Shown here: in pieces, positions 53,835 to 62,499 of the stretch
Numbering within the stretch: the stretch's first letter is position 1
Layout: every line of letters begins with the position of its first letter
Assembly (NCBI RefSeq): GCF_900167125.1
Contig: NZ_FUYC01000005.1
Coordinates: 92,305 to 156,304 of the forward strand
Direction of reading: 5' to 3'
DNA length: 64,000 nt
DNA from: Paucidesulfovibrio gracilis DSM 16080
GTDB taxonomy: Bacteria > Desulfobacterota > Desulfovibrionia > Desulfovibrionales > Desulfovibrionaceae
Translations under genes and position numbers: made by a program
Notes under the pieces: generated by a model
Told to the model about the DNA's origin: nothing
What the model saw: the letters and a program-made list of their open reading frames with translations, nothing else
The model's database searches: none

Positions 53835-54895
53835 TAGTACGCCTCCTTCAGCTCGCCGTTCATGATGCGGGCCAGTCCCTCTTTGGTGGACTTGATGGAC
53901 GGCACCCCATACACGCAGGGCAGGCACCACGTAGGCACGTTGCGCTCGCGGAAGGTCTTTTTCACGGTCAGGGCCACGTCGTCGATGAGCTGACCCGTGG
54001 CGTTGGCCTCCACGGAGATGAAGCCCTTGACCCCGGGGTTGACCTCGGCAAAAGCCTTTTCCGGGAAGGGCCAGGTGGTGATGGGACGAATGAAGCCCAC
54101 TTTCCGGCCTTCGGCGCGCAGTTCTTCCACCGCGCCCATGACGGAGCGACCGGGCAGCCCGTAGGCCACGAACACATAGTCCGCGTCCTCGACATAGCCG
54201 GATTCCCAGCGCTGCTCATTGGCCTTGATCAAGGCGTGCTTTTCGTTCAGCTCCACCGCTTCCTTCATGGAATCACGGTCAAAGATGCCGATCTTCTTGT
54301 AGGTGTACTTGCCGTCCAAGGCCCAGGCGTGCCGCTCCGGTTCGATGAAGTCGGGCAGGTCGCACGGCTCCATCATCTGGCCCAGGGCGCCTTCGGTCAT
54401 GAACACGGTGACGATGCGGTACTTCTCGGCCAGCTCAAAGGCCGGGACCATGAGATCCACGGCTTCCTGAATGCTGGAGGGGCTGAGCACGATGCAGCGG
54501 TAGTCGCCGTTGCCGCCGCCCCGGGTCTCGCGGAAGTAGTCGCACTGGGAGGAATACAGGGTACCCAGGCCGTTGCCGTAGCGCACCACGTTGATGACCA
54601 CGCAGGCCAATTCCTCGTCGGAAATGCAGGAAATGCCTTCCTGCTTCAGGCTGATGCCGGGACCGGAGGAGGCGGTCAGGGCGCGGAATCCGCAGGCGGA
54701 AGCGCCCATGACCATATTGATGCCGGCCAATTCGCTTTCGGCCTGCACAAAGCTGCGCCCCAGTTCGGGCAAACGTCCCGAGAGGTATTCCATGATCTCG
54801 GTGGACGGGGTGATGGGGTAGCCCGCATAGAGCTGCACCCCGGCCCGTACCGCGGCCTCGGCAATGGCGATGTTTCCTTTCATCATATCGCCCAT
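53834..54895 (-). CDS. 2-oxoacid:ferredoxin oxidoreductase, alpha subunit
   Basis: A 353-residue subunit starting at 54895 (MGDMMKGNIAIAEAAVRAGV). YAGYPITPSTEIMEYLSGRL, QAESELAGINMVMGASACG and TASSGPGISLKQEGI are the pyrimidine-side signature of this family. The start follows the ferredoxin stop directly; an in-frame extension further upstream overlaps the ferredoxin gene in another frame and is not real. Confidence 0.94.
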   Translation of the reverse strand: MGDMMKGNIAIAEAAVRAGVQLYAGYPITPSTEIMEYLSGRLPELGRSFVQAESELAGINMVMGASACGFRALTASSGPGISLKQEGISCISDEELACVVINVVRYGNGLGTLYSSQCDYFRETRGGGNGDYRCIVLSPSSIQEAVDLMVPAFELAEKYRIVTVFMTEGALGQMMEPCDLPDFIEPERHAWALDGKYTYKKIGIFDRDSMKEAVELNEKHALIKANEQRWESGYVEDADYVFVAYGLPGRSVMGAVEELRAEGRKVGFIRPITTWPFPEKAFAEVNPGVKGFISVEANATGQLIDDVALTVKKTFRERNVPTWCLPCVYGVPSIKSTKEGLARIMNGELKEAY

Positions 54896-54896
54896 G

Positions 54897-55121
54897 TTAT
54901 TGACCTCCCGCGGCTTGCGCGTCCTTGACGATGGCGAACACGCCGTCCGGACACATGGTGTAGCAGATGCCGCACCTGACGCACTTTTCCTCGTCCACGC
55001 AGGCAAAGTTGTAGCCTGCCTCGTTGAACTCTTCGGAAAAGCTGATGGCGTCATTGGGGCAGTGCGCAGCGCACAATCCGCACTGCTTGCACCGTTCCGA
55101 TCTGACAATGATGGACTCCAT
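54897..55121 (-). CDS. 2-oxoacid:ferredoxin oxidoreductase, delta (ferredoxin) subunit
   Basis: A 74-residue 2[4Fe-4S] ferredoxin: CKQCGLCAAHCPNDAI and CVRCGICYTMCPDGVF each give C-X2-C-X2-C-X3-C. It is the first gene of the delta-alpha-beta-gamma set and moves electrons out of the TPP centre. Confidence 0.94.
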   Translation of the reverse strand: MESIIVRSERCKQCGLCAAHCPNDAISFSEEFNEAGYNFACVDEEKCVRCGICYTMCPDGVFAIVKDAQAAGGQ

Positions 55122-55146
55122 AGCAATCCTCTTGACAATGTGTTTC

Positions 55147-55168
55147 TACGGTTTGCGTGCAAACCGTA
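55147..55168. promoter_or_regulatory. Perfect inverted repeat upstream of the oxidoreductase genes
   Basis: TACGGTTTG and CAAACCGTA are perfect inverted copies around CGTG, in the 52-bp gap between the MFS gene and the delta-subunit gene. No T run follows, so it looks like an operator, or an mRNA hairpin in a polycistronic message, rather than a terminator. Confidence 0.45.
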
Positions 55169-55173
55169 AGGGT

Positions 55174-56466
55174 TTATCGGGCCTGCTCTTCCTGCACCTT
55201 GTCGGCCAGGGACTTCTTGTAGCGGAAGGTCAGCAACGCGCTGATCACGCCAATGGTGCAGACCACGATGTTGTAGATGAAGATCATGTTGTAGGCGTCG
55301 TTGCCGTACGTATCGATCCAGTTACCAAAGAGAATGAAGATGAACAGATCCGGGGAATAGCCGATGGCGCAGACGATGCCTGCGGTGATGGCCGCGTATT
55401 TCACCGGGATCTTCACCTCGGACGGCACCGCGAACATGGCGCCGCGAGCCGAGAAGGTCAGCATGCTCATGAGCAGCATCAGGCCGATGGCCAGCACCAG
55501 GGGCGTGCCTTCGGGCAGGAAGAGAATGGTCAGCAGCACGCCGATGGCGCCCAGCCAGCTCACAAAGAGCACCTTGGTCACGGAGTTGAATTTGTCGCCC
55601 AGGAATCCGCCCAGAGGACTGAATCCAAACCGGATCACATACTGGCGCAAAATGGCCAGCCAGCCGGAGAAGGCCACGGTCACGCCGAGCACGTTGGTGA
55701 AGTAGGGCGTGAAGTAGGACAGGGAGCAATACAGAGTATAGGTGGCGAACACGGCAATGCCGGAGAACCAGGTTCCCGGGCAGCGCAACACGATGAAGAA
55801 GTCCTTCAGGGTGATGGCGGCCTTGTTCTTGTTTTCTTCCTGCTCCTCGCTGCCGCGACGGGACATGGCCTTGGCCGGGTTGTCCACCAGGAAGTACAGG
55901 ACCACGGAACAGGCGATGCCGCACAAGCCGAAGAAGATGAGCACGGATTTGAAGCCGAGCACTTCGTTCACGTAGCGGGCAAAAACCCACATGGCGATGG
56001 CGTTGATGATCACACTGCCGATGCCGGCAAAGGATTCCGCCCAGCCGAACGCCTTACCCTGGCGGGTTTCGTCCACCAGCAGGCGCACCACTTTGATGTG
56101 GGCCGGGAAGAGCAGGAACAGGCCGGAAATGGCGAAGCCGAAGAAGGCGAACACCGCGAACGGATAGTTCAGGTTGTAGGCCAGCAGGATGGACAGCAGG
56201 GACGTACCCATCAGGCCCATGATGTACATGGTCTTATGGTTGTAGCGGTCGGAAAGGAGACCGCCCAGGGGCGCGCCCGCGATGTTGCCGATGCCGAAGA
56301 TGGCGATCAACGTACCCAGCTGGGCATTGGTGGCGCCCAGGGCGTGCAGGGTGGGATCATAAAAGACATACTGGACGAACGGGACCGCGTAGGTGATGGC
56401 ATAGGCCATGCCTGCAAAAAACAGCGTGATGAACACGCGGGGGCTGAAACCAAGACTCTTTTGCAT
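55174..56466 (-). CDS. MFS transporter, organic-acid type
   Basis: A 430-residue twelve-helix MFS permease. The helix 2-3 loop reads GGLLSDRYNHKTMYIMGLMG and the second half has GGFLGDKFNSVTKVLFVSWL, the two matching MFS signatures. A charged central loop (SRRGSEEQEENKNK) is normal. Its closest functional classes would be the oxalate/formate and phosphate-ester exchangers. In this place it most likely carries the hydroxy or oxo acid substrate, or exports the end-product acid. Minus-strand neighbours are ptb upstream and the oxidoreductase downstream. Confidence 0.88.
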   Translation of the reverse strand: MQKSLGFSPRVFITLFFAGMAYAITYAVPFVQYVFYDPTLHALGATNAQLGTLIAIFGIGNIAGAPLGGLLSDRYNHKTMYIMGLMGTSLLSILLAYNLNYPFAVFAFFGFAISGLFLLFPAHIKVVRLLVDETRQGKAFGWAESFAGIGSVIINAIAMWVFARYVNEVLGFKSVLIFFGLCGIACSVVLYFLVDNPAKAMSRRGSEEQEENKNKAAITLKDFFIVLRCPGTWFSGIAVFATYTLYCSLSYFTPYFTNVLGVTVAFSGWLAILRQYVIRFGFSPLGGFLGDKFNSVTKVLFVSWLGAIGVLLTILFLPEGTPLVLAIGLMLLMSMLTFSARGAMFAVPSEVKIPVKYAAITAGIVCAIGYSPDLFIFILFGNWIDTYGNDAYNMIFIYNIVVCTIGVISALLTFRYKKSLADKVQEEQAR

Positions 56467-56565
56467 TGCTCCACTCCTCAGGTTGCATAGTCGTTGCGGG
56501 TTGACGAACGACGAAGCGCAGCGTCCGGATTATTCAACAACTCATTGAATACACGTACCGGGTTG

Positions 56566-57462
56566 CTACGATTGGGCCAAAAGACAGGCCAGGGCGATGG
56601 AATTGATCTTCACCTCCGCAGTGTCGGACCGCGATCCGAGCACCACGGGGTGCGTGGTTCCAAGCACCAAGCCTGCCCACTTCGCTTTATTCAGGGTCAG
56701 CCAGGACTTGCCAAGGGCGTTGCCCGTTTCAATGTTGGGGGCCAAAATCAGGTCCACCTCGCCGCTGACCTTGCTGTCGATGCCTTTGTGCTCCGCGGCA
56801 TGGCGGTCAAAGGCCACGTCAAAGGCGATGGGTCCCTCCACGATGCAGGAACCAAAGGCTCCCTCCCCGGCCAGGCGGACCAGCTCGGCCGCGTCCACCG
56901 TGGCCTGCACCTTGGGGTGCACCACCTCATTGGCTGTGAGCGCCACCACCTTGGGCGATTCCATGCCCATACGGCGCATGGCTTCCAGCGCATTGGCGAG
57001 AATGTCCTTTTTCTGCTCCAGATCCGGAGCCACGTTGATGCCGCTGTCGCTGCAGAAAATGAGCTTGTGGTACTCGCGCACCTCGTACACGGCCAGGGCG
57101 CTGAGCAACCGGCCGCTCCGCAACCCGTTCTCCTTGTTCAGGATGGCGCGCATGTAGTGTGCGGTATTGATGGCGCCCTTCATGAGCACGTCGGCGCGTC
57201 CCTCTCGCACGGCCTGCACGGCCAGGGCCGCGCTCTGCTCCGGGCAGTCCCCGGCCAGCAATTCGTACTCCTCCAGTCCCACGGCCAAGGCCGCTTCCCG
57301 AACGCGGTCCTTGTCACCGGTGAGCACAGGATAGGCAAAGCCCATGTCCACGGCCATTTTCACGGCCTGCAACAGCTCCTGATCTCCGGCCTCGGCCACG
57401 CAGAGCCGGAAAACCCGGCCGCCGCGCACCTTGCTGATCAACTCCTGAAAATCGGCTATCAT
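56566..57462 (-). CDS. ptb: Phosphate butyryltransferase (phosphotransacylase)
   Basis: A 298-residue Ptb. The start at 57462 has GGAG nine bases upstream; a TTG at 57477 is the alternative. Recognisable are DVLMKGAINTAHYMRAIL, FCSDSGINVAPDLEQKKDIL, ALTANEVVHPKVQATVDAAEL and LILAPNIETGNALGKSWL. The last two suit the butyryl rather than the acetyl branch of the family. It turns an acyl-CoA into acyl phosphate for the kinase encoded just upstream. Ptb enzymes also accept isobutyryl-, valeryl- and isovaleryl-CoA. Confidence 0.92.
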   Translation of the reverse strand: MIADFQELISKVRGGRVFRLCVAEAGDQELLQAVKMAVDMGFAYPVLTGDKDRVREAALAVGLEEYELLAGDCPEQSAALAVQAVREGRADVLMKGAINTAHYMRAILNKENGLRSGRLLSALAVYEVREYHKLIFCSDSGINVAPDLEQKKDILANALEAMRRMGMESPKVVALTANEVVHPKVQATVDAAELVRLAGEGAFGSCIVEGPIAFDVAFDRHAAEHKGIDSKVSGEVDLILAPNIETGNALGKSWLTLNKAKWAGLVLGTTHPVVLGSRSDTAEVKINSIALACLLAQS

Positions 57463-57480
57463 TATAGTATGCTCCAACGG

Positions 57481-58545
57481 TCAAAAAGCGTATTCCACCA
57501 CGGACTCCGTGCCGTCGAGCACGCGGAGCGCCCCCAGGGCCAGAGCCTGCATTTCCATTTCCCCGGGAACCACGGCCACGTCCGCAATCCACTGCACGCG
57601 TTCCCGGATGAGCCGCAGGATCAAGTCGGAATGGGCAATGCCGCCCGTGACGATGATGCGGTCCACCTTGCCCTCCAGGGCCGCGGCATATCCGCCGATG
57701 TCCTTGCAGGTCTGAAGGACAAAGGCGTTCAGCGCGAGCACGGCGTCGGCATCGTCCTCGGCGTAGCGGCGTTCGATCTCCACCATGTCCTTGGTGCCGA
57801 GATAATCGAACATGCCGGCCTGGGTGCTGATCTTACGCACCAGCTCCTCATGGGTGTATTTTCCGCTGAAGCAAAGTCCCACCAGGGGATACGCCGGCAA
57901 GGATCCGCAGCGTTCCGGGGAAAACGGGCCGTTGGAGCGCCCGCCGCTGCCATCCACCATGCGCCCGCGCCGGTGCGCGGCAATGGAAATGCCCGACCCG
58001 AGATGGGCCACGATGAAGTTGAAGTCCGCGTAGGAGCCGCCCAACTCCCCGGCCACCTTGCGGCAGACCGCCTTGTGGTTCAGGGCGTGCAGCCAGCTCG
58101 GGCGCTCGATGTCGGCCAGGCCGGAAACACGGGCCACCTCGTCGAACTCGTCCACGGACACGGGGTCCACGATAAAGGAAGGAATGCCCAGAGGGTCGGC
58201 AATGTCCTTGGCCAGCACCGGACCCAGGTTGGAGGGGTGTTCCCCGCTGACCGCGTTGCGCAGGTCGTCCACCATGGCCTGGTTCACGGCGTAGGTGCCG
58301 CCGGAAACAGACCGCAACAGCCCGCCGCGACCCACCACGGCGGCCAGATCCTCCAGGGCCACGCCCTGGGCCTTGAGGACGTCGAGAATCGCCTGCCTGC
58401 GCAGCGGCAGCTGGTCAAACACAGCGGCAAACCGGTGCAGCTCGTCCTCGGCGTGCTTGACGTTGACGTTGAGCCGTTCCTCCGCACCGTCGAATACGGC
58501 GATCTTGGTGGAGGTTCCGCCCGGGTTGATGGCCAGAATCTTCAT
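57481..58545 (-). CDS. buk: Butyrate kinase
   Basis: A 354-residue acetokinase-family enzyme of the butyrate type, beginning MKILAINPGGTSTKIAVFDG. VVGRGGLLRSVSGGTYAVN, HLGSGISIAAHRRGRMVDG and IIVTGGIAHSDLILRLI are the family motifs. It makes ATP from acyl phosphate, giving substrate-level phosphorylation. It is 18 bases upstream of ptb. With the oxidoreductase and dehydrogenase it completes an energy-yielding route for branched or straight short-chain acids. Confidence 0.94.
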   Translation of the reverse strand: MKILAINPGGTSTKIAVFDGAEERLNVNVKHAEDELHRFAAVFDQLPLRRQAILDVLKAQGVALEDLAAVVGRGGLLRSVSGGTYAVNQAMVDDLRNAVSGEHPSNLGPVLAKDIADPLGIPSFIVDPVSVDEFDEVARVSGLADIERPSWLHALNHKAVCRKVAGELGGSYADFNFIVAHLGSGISIAAHRRGRMVDGSGGRSNGPFSPERCGSLPAYPLVGLCFSGKYTHEELVRKISTQAGMFDYLGTKDMVEIERRYAEDDADAVLALNAFVLQTCKDIGGYAAALEGKVDRIIVTGGIAHSDLILRLIRERVQWIADVAVVPGEMEMQALALGALRVLDGTESVVEYAF

Positions 58546-58567
58546 ATTCTGCGCTCCTGAAACATTA

Positions 58568-58587
58568 TACGAACAACCATGTTCGTA
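58568..58587. promoter_or_regulatory. Inverted repeat upstream of buk, probable IclR-family operator
   Basis: TACGAACA and TGTTCGTA are perfect 8-bp inverted copies around ACCA, 22 bases before the buk ATG. It lies directly downstream of an IclR-type regulator gene, whose family binds dyads of this size. Confidence 0.6.
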
Positions 58588-58638
58588 AAATACGGTTAAG
58601 GGTGAACAGAGCAGGGGGCGGCCGATGCCGCCCGGCCA

Positions 58639-59391
58639 TTACAGCAATGTGGTGATTTCCGCGGCCACTTCGCGCAGGCGCTGGGCCAGTTTCTCGGTAT
58701 CGTGGGCCTGCATGCGCGGCGTGGGACCGGAAATACTCATGGCCGCCACAGCCTGTCCTGACGGATCGAAAATCGGCACGCCCACGCAGGTAAGGCCGAT
58801 CTCCTGCTCCTCGTCATCCACGGCAAACCCGATGGCGCGCACACGGGCCAGTTCCTCGGCCAATTCCTCGGGACCGGCTATGGTCTTGTGCGTATACCGA
58901 GCGAACGAATACTTCTTGAGTGACTCCACCGGGACGTCGGGGGAAAAGGCGAGCAGGCACTTTCCCACGGACGAACAATAACAATCCATGCTCGTCCCGA
59001 TCGTTGGGCTGACGGATAATACATTGTCCTTGCTGTCCTCCTTGACCACGATGGTGCTGCGAAACACGCCTTCGGCCGTGGATTCGAGAACCGAGACGTT
59101 GACCGCCTCCTTGAATTCCTCGCCCAGCTGCCGGGCAAACGGCTTGAACACATCGTAGAACTGAATTTTGTTGGACATGGAATAGAGGCTCACACCCAGG
59201 GAATATTTACCGGAATCCGGATTCTGGAACACGAACCGCCGACTTTCCAAGGTGGCCAGGGTACGGAACACGGTGCTCTTGTGCATGCCCATGTCCTTGC
59301 TGATCTGCGACACCCCCACCGGGCCGTCCGCACGGTTGAGGTAGAGCAACACATCCAGGGCGCGCTCCACGGAATTGATGAGATTCGACAA
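58639..59391 (-). CDS. IclR-family transcriptional regulator
   Basis: A 250-residue IclR regulator. TTG at 59391 is favoured because GAGGGAG lies seven bases upstream; another TTG at 59412 would add seven residues. The winged helix is VGVSQISKDMGMHKSTVFRT and the effector domain ends in MDCYCSSVGKCLLAFSPDV and EIGLTCVGVPIFDPSGQAVA. It should bind an organic acid of the pathway and control the genes around it, probably through the dyad upstream of buk. Confidence 0.93.
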   Translation of the reverse strand: MSNLINSVERALDVLLYLNRADGPVGVSQISKDMGMHKSTVFRTLATLESRRFVFQNPDSGKYSLGVSLYSMSNKIQFYDVFKPFARQLGEEFKEAVNVSVLESTAEGVFRSTIVVKEDSKDNVLSVSPTIGTSMDCYCSSVGKCLLAFSPDVPVESLKKYSFARYTHKTIAGPEELAEELARVRAIGFAVDDEEQEIGLTCVGVPIFDPSGQAVAAMSISGPTPRMQAHDTEKLAQRLREVAAEITTLL

Positions 59392-59432
59392 CTCTGGCTC
59401 CCTCTTTTCCAATGCTTGTCCGATTCGGAACG

Positions 59433-61010
59433 TTACACGTTGTTGTAGCGGTCTCCGGTGCGGATGAGCCGCGCCAGGGAGAATGCCGCGCCAATAATCA
59501 CCAGGGTGATGGGTGTACCGCCGAGGTAGGTCAGGGTCTTCATGCCGTCCAACCCGGAGAACACCAACATAATGAAGGCCAGAGCGCCGATAATGGCTCC
59601 CCAGGCCACTTTCAGGAACACCGGGGCTTCCTGATTGTCTTCCGTGAGGTTCGTGGTGGTCAGCGAGGCCATGGCATTGGTGGAGGAGTCCGCCGCCGTC
59701 ACAAAGGAGACCAGCACGATGAAGAGAAAGAGCGGCACCACCAATCCGCCCAAGGGCAGATTTTCCAGCAGGATGTACACGGCCTCATCAATGCCCGTGG
59801 CAATGCTGGCCTGCAGGTCCACCCCGCCGACGATCTGCTGCCAGATGGCGGTGCCGCTGAACACGGACGAGTGAATAAATACAAAGGTCACGGGCAGAAT
59901 CACGTTGGTGCTCAAAAATTGCCGCACCGTGTACCCGCGGGAGATGCGCCCCAGGAACAGGGCTGAAATGGGCGCCCAGATCATGTAGTTGGCAAAGGAA
60001 AACACCGTCCACTGCTGGGGCCAGGAATCCACCCGGAACGCGTCCGTGAACAGGGACCGGGCAAAGAAGTTATCCACAAAGGAGCCGAACGCCTCGGTGC
60101 TCAAGTCCAGGATGAACACCGTGGGACCGGCCATGAATGCGAAAATGATCAACAGTAAAAACAGCTTGGCGTTAAATTCCGAGGCCATGCGCATGCCGCG
60201 CAGCACCCCGCTCACCGAGGTCATGATGCAGATGGCCACCACCGTGCTGAGCAAAAAGGCCCAAAGCCCCGGCGTGTTTTGCAAACCGGGCAGCACCCGG
60301 GAAAGCCCCCTGGCGAGCATGAGCACGCCCGTACCAAGGGACGTACCCATGCCCAGGGCCAAAGCGTACAATGAAATCACGTCAACCACGCTCCCGACCC
60401 CGCGATTGGCCCGACTGCCGAGAATGGGGTAGAGAATGGAGCCGAGGCTGAAGGGCCGCTTCAAGTTGTAGTAGCAGACCGCAAACACCAGGGCCGGAAG
60501 CGCGTTGATCGCATAGGGAATCAATCCCCAGTTCATGTACATGGAGGAGAGCGAAAATTTCGCAGCTCCGTGTGAGTTCGGTTCTAAGCCCATAGCAGCC
60601 GGCGGTGCCAGCATGTCTTGCAGAGGCTCAACAATAGGCCAAAAAAGAATGTTGATTGCGATGGTGGTACACAGGGTGATGGAGAACCACTGCCAGCGGC
60701 TGAGCATGGGCTTGGCATCCTTTCCGCCGATGACCACGTTGCCGAACTTGGAAAAATAGGCAACGGTCACCAGGATCAGACAAAACAGCCCGGTTGAGGA
60801 AAACAGCCAGCTGAAATGGTCCAGAATGTACGTCTGTCCAACGGAAACCACTTTTTCAAAGGTTTCCGGAACCAGCAAGGCCACGGCAATGGACGCGGTG
60901 ATCAACAAAAACGGAATCCAGAATATTCTGTGATTCAGACCACGACGCTCCACGGCTTCTTCCCCAAAGTCCGCATGTAGGCCGAAGATACTCAAAACAT
61001 ACTCCCTCAT
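59433..61010 (-). CDS. BCCT-family transporter
   Basis: A 525-residue betaine/carnitine/choline transporter with twelve helices, start at 61010 after GGGAG. The family stretch MYMNWGLIPYAINALPALVF and ALGMGTSLGTGVLMLARGL are present. The usual tryptophan-rich substrate box is changed: where BetP-type proteins have several Trp in helix 8, this one reads TVFSFANYMIWAPISALFLG. Its substrate may therefore not be a betaine. It is the first gene of the cluster and precedes the IclR gene by 41 bases. Confidence 0.9.
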   Translation of the reverse strand: MREYVLSIFGLHADFGEEAVERRGLNHRIFWIPFLLITASIAVALLVPETFEKVVSVGQTYILDHFSWLFSSTGLFCLILVTVAYFSKFGNVVIGGKDAKPMLSRWQWFSITLCTTIAINILFWPIVEPLQDMLAPPAAMGLEPNSHGAAKFSLSSMYMNWGLIPYAINALPALVFAVCYYNLKRPFSLGSILYPILGSRANRGVGSVVDVISLYALALGMGTSLGTGVLMLARGLSRVLPGLQNTPGLWAFLLSTVVAICIMTSVSGVLRGMRMASEFNAKLFLLLIIFAFMAGPTVFILDLSTEAFGSFVDNFFARSLFTDAFRVDSWPQQWTVFSFANYMIWAPISALFLGRISRGYTVRQFLSTNVILPVTFVFIHSSVFSGTAIWQQIVGGVDLQASIATGIDEAVYILLENLPLGGLVVPLFLFIVLVSFVTAADSSTNAMASLTTTNLTEDNQEAPVFLKVAWGAIIGALAFIMLVFSGLDGMKTLTYLGGTPITLVIIGAAFSLARLIRTGDRYNNV

Positions 61011-61052
61011 GGTACCACTCCCGGTCCCTTCTTCCTTCGGGACCGCCCATGC

Positions 61053-61078
61053 AACACAACAACAGCTGTGGTTGTGTT
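61053..61078. promoter_or_regulatory. Inverted repeat upstream of the BCCT gene
   Basis: AACACAAC and GTTGTGTT are perfect inverted copies separated by ten bases (AACAGCTGTG), 43 bases before the start of the cluster; a likely operator. Confidence 0.45.
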
Positions 61079-61350
61079 TATTCATTTCCCGACTCCCAAC
61101 CCTTGCCGCTTCGCCGTGTGACCGCGCCACTCCCATCGGTGGTGCGCCGTTGTTTGCTTGCCCTGCGCGCCGTTCCTCAAATCAAGGATTCGGCATCCGA
61201 CACCGGAGCAGTCCCACGACGCATTCGAACCCCGCTCCCGGGCGCTTCGAATGGAACAGTTTGTAGCTCGTTCCACTGTGCGAAACGTCGTTCTAAAAAC
61301 TGTTTCCCTACCCTTACGAGCGCTCAAAGACTTCGTCAAGTGATTTTGAT
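61079..61350. other. Upstream region of the catabolic cluster
   Basis: No convincing gene. It presumably holds the promoter of the BCCT-led operon, but I see no clear sigma-70 or sigma-54 boxes. Confidence 0.5.
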
Positions 61351-61376
61351 AAAAAACCGTGCAACACGGCTTTTTT
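61351..61376. terminator. Small hairpin with A and T tails
   Basis: CCGTG and CACGG flanked by AAAAAA and TTTTTT; works as a terminator in either direction. No gene ends immediately before it. Confidence 0.6.
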
Positions 61377-61491
61377 GATTTGAATATGCTGAAATTTCGA
61401 TCCTTTTTGCTTCACGCCGACGCATTGCAACAGCGTTCCGGAAGGATCCGGCGTTCCGGCCCGGGAAACATCCCTCTTTTCGACTCCACGC

Positions 61492-61529
61492 AAAAAAAGA
61501 CTCCGGTCACTCTTCAAAAGCGACCGGAG
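61492..61529 (-). terminator. Terminator downstream of the small lipoprotein gene
   Basis: On the minus strand CTCCGGTC pairs with GACCGGAG across a 13-base loop, followed by a run of seven T. It lies 137 bases after the lipoprotein stop; the bases between show no gene. Confidence 0.85.
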
Positions 61530-61665
61530 CCTTGTGTACGGCAATGCTGCAAACGTTGTTCTATTCGTTCAAGGGGGGTTCCCGTTCAAACGCTTCCACA
61601 CGCCATCCGCAATTTCCTGCGGCGCGTGGAACCAAAAACCTTTCTCTCAACATTGCCTGACCCGT

Positions 61666-61962
61666 CTATTCTTTGGATTGCGCCGCCAGCTTGCGACCTT
61701 CCGCCACAAGCTCCTCCGCGGTCCATCCATCATACTCCGCAAACACGGCAGCCCCTTCCTTGCCGGAAAAAGCGCCCTTCATACCCAAGAGCAACATGGA
61801 CCCCGCCAGCTGTTCCTTTTTCTCGGTGGACAGCTCCTCAGCCATGGCTGTCAGCGACGCATTGAGCGCCTCGTCCGAAGACGCGTCAAGCGTGGGCGCG
61901 CCCGAACAAGCCGCAAGGAAAAGACCGGCAAGCAACAGCGCGATCAGCGGAAAACGTTTCAT
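61666..61962 (-). CDS. Small lipoprotein (DUF6694-like)
   Basis: A 98-residue protein with signal peptide MKRFPLIALLLAGLFLAAC and a lipobox (LAAC), then SGAPTLDASSDEALNASLTA and the tail YDGWTAEELVAEGRKLAAQ. This is the pattern of DUF6694 lipoproteins. AAAGGAG precedes the ATG. No function known. Confidence 0.85.
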   Translation of the reverse strand: MKRFPLIALLLAGLFLAACSGAPTLDASSDEALNASLTAMAEELSTEKKEQLAGSMLLLGMKGAFSGKEGAAVFAEYDGWTAEELVAEGRKLAAQSKE

Positions 61963-62499
61963 TGGTGGATCTCCTTTTGTGGGGTGGGGGAGCCGGTCGG
62001 TTCATCGCGCATCCACACTGTGAATCATACCGGCCACAAAACAACAAGCACAAGCATCAGCCGCACCATTGCGCCCAATGTTGAAACGGCGACGCACCGC
62101 TCTAGGACACCATGCAAAACGGCAGAAAAGCAGATACCCTTTTTGCGAGCGGCGCGTACGGTGTTTACAATTCCGAAGTTTCGCACACTTCTGTCCCAAT
62201 TCCAATACCGGTTTTCCCCCAGAAAAAAGAATCCTCCAACCGTACCAAGCTGCAAAGTACAGACCACACTGGTGGTAAAAATAAATTACACCAATTCCGT
62301 CAGATTACAAAACCAGACAACCCACGATACGCTGCCCGGCCTTGCCAATGCCGCATGTTTCAACGTATTGCTTTTGCCCACGAACCAATGCCCTGGCAGT
62401 GATCCGCTCCCCGAATGCTGCCGGACCATCGTCCGCGCCGGCCCGGGGCGTCCCGAAAAACGCCCTGCGCCGACACTACCCCCGTGTGGAGAAATTTTC
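61963..62499. other. Gene-free stretch upstream of the protease gene
   Basis: About 540 bases between divergent genes. No reading frame here has both a binding site and protein-like composition, and I see no strong hairpin with a T run. It should contain the promoters of the lipoprotein and protease genes. Confidence 0.5.

Noticed and set aside
54896..55162. In-frame N-terminal extension of the oxidoreductase alpha subunit
   Set aside because: It overlaps the whole ferredoxin gene in another frame and encodes a Ser/Arg-rich stretch; the family starts at 54895.
56494..58560. A 688-codon plus-strand frame across ptb and buk
   Set aside because: It spans two clear genes on the other strand and has a His/Gln/Gly-rich featureless translation.
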